From Tetraselmis striata (lineage: Eukaryota > Chlorophyta > Chlorodendrophyceae > Chlorodendrales > Chlorodendraceae), in assembly GCA_006384855.1 (NCBI GenBank), contig VCJN01003039.1:186001-250000 (forward strand): 64,000 nucleotides of DNA. Direction: 5' to 3'. Below are positions 60,598 to 64,000 of the stretch, in pieces; position 1 is the first letter of the stretch; every line of letters begins with the position of its first letter. The notes beneath the pieces are model-generated. The model ran no database searches and was not told where the DNA came from. It saw only the letters and a program-made list of their open reading frames with translations. The position numbers and the translations under genes are program-made.

Positions 60598-61508
60598 CTT
60601 CATCAGAGGCTAGTGTACTAGTACTTAACAATACATCGTGTGTACCAGTAAATACTCGGAGTAAATAACATATCTACCGGTACTGCCCCCTCATTCCCCG
60701 GGCGTTTCGTTACCATACCGATTATCTGCGCTGGTCCATCACTGCGACGCTCCAGTACGCGTTACAGTGATGTACGCCAGCTCAGCGCCCGCCGGTAATA
60801 TCGACTATGATTTTGACCGGGGACGCGTTTCGTGTACGCGTACGCATGACTGTACCTGGCCGTGGTTTTGAAGCAGCCACAACACTCGCGGATAACAAAG
60901 ACTACGAGGTTTTTCCGGGGCTGCGTTTCTCCCTCCGAGACTACTGGTCCATTGTTGACCGATATTTTCATACCGGTGCAGCTCGTGGTCCGGAGCGGGG
61001 AGTCACAGGTCGAAAAAAATACCGGATAAGACGACGACTACGGCAGTTTAGTAGCAGCGCAACAGCTACTGGCCGCCACAACATCTGCGACGCCCTGTCG
61101 TAACCAGTGTCGGCAACTCACTGCAACACCACCTCCCGCGCGTGAACCCCCGAGCGACCACCTACTAGCCCCGTACCCGTGACACATTGATCGCTGTGTT
61201 AACTTCTATATATTCAGCGCATGGCAACTTGTCAGAAGATAATGGCAGTTGCTATAGTGTCAACTCACCACAGTCACATCAGATCGTGCGTTTGTGCCAT
61301 GCGTCTCCATCCACAGCCGGAAGCAACAATCTTATTAAACAAATGATGCAGTGTCTGGTAACATATTCATACATTAACACAATAATAAATACCTCTCAAG
61401 CCGGTGCGTTGAATGCAAACATACAATATGGCATGCACATGAAATGCACCGACATGGATGAGCGCATGAGAACAGAAAAGAATTCAGGTCCTATTATTAC
61501 ACAAAAAA
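60598..61508. other. Gene-free stretch
   Basis: A 98-codon frame at 60807-61103 has no recognised motif. The rest is AT-richer and without protein character. Confidence 0.45.
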
Positions 61509-61513
61509 TTACA
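61509..61513 (-). terminator. TGTAA polyadenylation-type signal of the unknown gene
   Basis: TTACA on the plus strand (TGTAA in gene sense) lies 10 bases past the stop; a second copy is at 61497-61501. The close spacing means a very short 3' UTR if used. Confidence 0.4.
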
Positions 61514-61522
61514 CAAAAAGTC

Positions 61523-62773
61523 CTATGCTGCCTCCTCCCCTTGTTGCTGCTGCTGTAGGTAGAGCTCATGCTCTGCCAGCAGCTTCCTGTGAAGCTCACC
61601 TGTGGCATCTACAACCCGAGCTAGGGGCAGCACCTCGCGCCGCGGCCGCTTCCCACTTGCACGCGCCATAATGTCCCATGGCTCCATGCGACCCGTAATC
61701 TGGCCGCTAAGGTGTGGATGCATAGACCCAACCCAACTAGCCCTCTCTGGCAGGAAACCGGGGTGGGGTGGGGTGGGGAGGGGCAGTGAGGAAGGAGTAC
61801 ACACGCTGACCTAGCACCTGCCGGTAGCGTGCAGGATTCGCCAGCGCCGCCCGCTGGGCCTCTGTCAGGTCCATGCCCTGTACACTGAGGAGGTGGGTCA
61901 GATAGGCAAGATGGTAAAGTCACATACAGTCATGAGGTCAGGGCCAGGCAGGCGGTGGGCTCACCTCGTGGTTAGCAAAGGCGGGCAGGACCGGGACGCG
62001 GTTGTAGTCCAGCTTGGACAGGTCGCCGTCGGGGGGGGTTGTGGTCCAGCCAGACAGGCGCGAGGCCCATCTGCAGCTGGTCGCCCTCTGGCCGATAGAT
62101 ACCGGTGCGGAACTTCCACCGCACCTTCCCCAGGTCTCCGACTTGCTGGATCCAGGTGCCTACTAGGGGGCCGATGATCTGTATCACGTCGCCGGTCCGG
62201 GGCACACGACGGAACTGGTCCTGCCCGAATTCCGGATCGATTGACTGGAACGACGCCACCCCCGCTATCTGTCTGCACAGCCACACACATAGACCGTGAC
62301 ACGATTAAACAGAGGGTGGGCTATCCTGCGTCTAGTCAGGCCCGGGGCGCTATTGGCGGGGGGTATTCTTACCTAGGGAGGAAAAAGGTGGCGGAGAAGG
62401 TCTTGTGGTTGATGACATGGCCCTCGCTGTCCCTCTTGACGTGATGCTTCCACACGGGCCGTCCCTTGAAGTACGCCCCCCGCCACGGCTCAGCGACCAG
62501 CTCCGCCCTACTGGCCTCCGCCCACGCCGAGTACATCCGGCACAGCTCAAAGAACGCGTCGAACTGCATACCCGGTACGGTTGCTTCGGCTGATAGGTTC
62601 GGAATTACGCGGGTCGCCCGAGAGTCGAGAGTCGCCCTCCACATGGTAAGGGAGGTCAGTCGCGCAAAATGCTCCGGACCCACGGCTGACCCCCCCCGAA
62701 AAGTGCGCCACTGCTGCCCTGGCTCCACAGGACCGAGCGATAGCGCATGTGGCTGGGACGGGGGCTGAGTCAT
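61523..62773 (-). CDS. Protein of unknown function, four exons
   Basis: I do not recognise the family. Modelled exons in gene order: 62773-62373, 62272-61965, 61877-61811, 61746-61523, giving about 332 residues. Donors are GTAAGA, GTGAGC and GTCAGC; acceptors are GTGCAG, GTACAG and TGCCAG. The protein is soluble-looking with no signal peptide or membrane helix. The best-conserved-looking parts are MQFDAFFELCRMYSAWAE, RPVWKHHVKRDSEGH, GDVIQIIGPLVGTWIQQVGD and KVRWKFRTGIYRPEGDQ. The C-terminus has a Gln5 run before GEEAA. Exon 2 holds one base too many in a run of eight C (62031-62038 on the plus strand as G); with seven the frame continues as NPPDGDLSKLDYNR. An ATAG acceptor just upstream of the ATG means a 5' exon may exist. 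Confidence 0.6.
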
Positions 62774-63154
62774 CTTCACCTATAGCTGTCAGATGCGCCG
62801 GGCGTGGTGGTGGACTGGTGGGGTGTGACTGTGTGTCACTGACTGCGACCGCCTGCGCTGCCGGCTCGCGAGTACCATTAGCGACTAGTAGTCGCTAGTT
62901 CCATCACGACGTCAAAATTATATTGACATAACGCTTTCGATATTGCGCCCCTCTGCCGGTTGACCCGCGGCATATCGGTGGCATGAATTTAGTTCACTTT
63001 AAATGGCTTTGGCGCGTTAACGATCGGAGGTGCGAAACCCACGGTTGGCTCTCGGGTCGTTATTAGTATTAATTCTGCATAAATAGCATATGCGCACCGA
63101 TGAACCCTGAGCCACCGCATTCACACGGTCCGTTTCGCAAAGCTCGTTGCGCGT
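62774..63154. other. Spacer with palindromic TAGCGACTAGTAGTCGCTA motif
   Basis: Between a minus-strand host gene and a plus-strand retroelement ORF. A palindrome lies at 62879-62897. No gene is seen. A TGA at 63101 closes the next frame upstream. Confidence 0.4.
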
Positions 63155-64000
63155 ATGCCTACAAGTGGCCCTGACAGCAACCGCTTCCGAGGCCGCCTCT
63201 TACGCGCTGCGACATCGTTCCTGGTGACTGATCCTCCAAGCGAGGGTCGCCTTGGTGAAGTCCGTGAGCGTTCCCCTGAGTACTACGATTCCATGTTCCG
63301 TGTTGCCGCTTGCCGCCCATTTGGCCTTCCGGCGGCTCCTGTCCTCTCCCTTGGCGAGCCATGCCCTTGTGCTTCTTGCTCCTTCTCGGTACAAGGTATG
63401 CTGGCCCGTTTTGAGGATGCTGGCGTGGAGTTCACTCCTTCAACTTGGACGGTCGCATACGCTGATCACGTGGCACGTTGCTCTGGGGGCGTCTCCAATC
63501 ACGCCGCACACGAGTGGGCCGCACATGGCCTTTCCGACATTTGCCACGACGTGAAGTCCGCGCTGGGCGTGGGTGTCCAGATCCTCACGGACCCGTCGGT
63601 GCTTGTTTCTCTCCCGAAGGGCAGCGACGGCCGGCCGGCCGATGTTGGGCTTTTCGGGTATGGCGGTATCCGCGGAAACACGGTTGCTATCGATACCACC
63701 ATTGCCCCCATCCTCGGCGTGTCAAGCTCGGATCCAACGACTGCTTTGAGGGCTGCAGAGCGCCACAAAATCCAGAAGTATGACGAGGGTGTCCGAAACG
63801 CCGCCGGCATGCTTCGCTTTGTTCCTTTCGCCGTTTCCGAGTTTGGCTCGCTGGCCCCGCACGCCGAGGCTTTCTTGGTGGAGCTCGCGAAAGCTAGCCA
63901 CACACACACTGGCCAAAAAATCGGCCAGCTCTTGTCTGCGTGGCGCCGCCGTTTCTCCTTGCTCATCAACATGGCACATGCAGGCAACGTTCTTGGCGGG
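63155..64000 (+). CDS. Retroelement-type ORF with C-terminal nuclease-like domain (runs off window)
   Basis: Open for 282 codons from ATG 63155 to the window edge; an in-frame TGA lies 51 bases upstream. Near residue 65 is a Cys cluster (EPCPCASC) with later HVARC and NHAAHEW, possibly zinc-binding. The second half, RPADVGLFGYGGIRGN..AIDTTIAPILG..AAERHKIQKYDEG..FVPFAVSEFG, resembles the restriction-like endonuclease tail of many algal and protist reverse-transcriptase proteins (AD..DTT..AAE..KY..F[VL]PFAVE pattern). No reverse-transcriptase palm is inside the window, so this is either a 5'-truncated copy or a later exon. It is probably LINE-like. A related fragment lies at 36417-36829. Confidence 0.55.
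   Translation, partial: MPTSGPDSNRFRGRLLRAATSFLVTDPPSEGRLGEVRERSPEYYDSMFRVAACRPFGLPAAPVLSLGEPCPCASCSFSVQGMLARFEDAGVEFTPSTWTVAYADHVARCSGGVSNHAAHEWAAHGLSDICHDVKSALGVGVQILTDPSVLVSLPKGSDGRPADVGLFGYGGIRGNTVAIDTTIAPILGVSSSDPTTALRAAERHKIQKYDEGVRNAAGMLRFVPFAVSEFGSLAPHAEAFLVELAKASHTHTGQKIGQLLSAWRRRFSLLINMAHAGNVLGG

Overview
The window looks like a nuclear contig from a ciliated green alga (Chlorophyta in the broad sense). The reasons are GC-rich coding sequence, many short introns, TGTAA polyadenylation-type signals after stop codons, a plant-lineage TORTIFOLIA1/SPIRAL2-type microtubule protein, a probable ciliary transition-zone membrane protein, and an algal-style proline-rich surface protein. This assignment is inferred from gene content only. 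There are no rRNA genes, CRISPR arrays or prokaryotic operons.

Layout. 1-9244 (+): 3' part of a giant, intronless surface protein with filamin-type Ig repeats, a REJ/PKD-like part, a poly-Pro stretch and one C-terminal membrane helix. 9245-28696: about 19 kb with no recognisable host gene, made of palindromes, microsatellites, a head-to-tail pair of elements (14155-16611), a ~185-bp satellite with higher-order structure (about 17.4-21.6 kb), a composite inverted/direct repeat element (23.4-24.85 kb) and unassigned sequence. 28697-34290 (+): transportin-3/importin-13-like nuclear import receptor in 14 exons, with an antisense SINE in one intron. 34291-41653: mobile-element debris, including a retroelement nuclease-domain fragment, a broken fossil retroelement and a 1.5-kb TIR element. 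41654-44761 (+): vitamin K-dependent gamma-carboxylase-like (HTTM) enzyme in 12 exons. 46236-52672 (+): TORTIFOLIA1/SPIRAL2-like protein in 20 exons. 53752-56744 (-): TMEM237-like four-helix membrane protein in 7 exons, convergent with the previous gene. 57.3-60.6 kb: dispersed repeats, a ~26-bp minisatellite and a DUF7869-type mobile-element gene. 61523-62773 (-): a 4-exon gene of unknown function. 63155-64000 (+): open 3'-truncated retroelement-type ORF.

The host genes do not form a pathway. Two of them, SPIRAL2-like and TMEM237-like, both concern microtubules or cilia and lie tail to tail.

The most unusual signal is in the introns. Long homopolymer C tracts lie on the sense strand, and in nine introns from four genes the tract starts within about 15 nt of the 5' splice site. 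This holds in genes on both DNA strands. GC-AG introns also look frequent. Three single-base insertions break otherwise intact host frames and look like assembly errors.

Exon models were built by hand from splice signals, frame and remembered family similarity. They are models, not transcripts.
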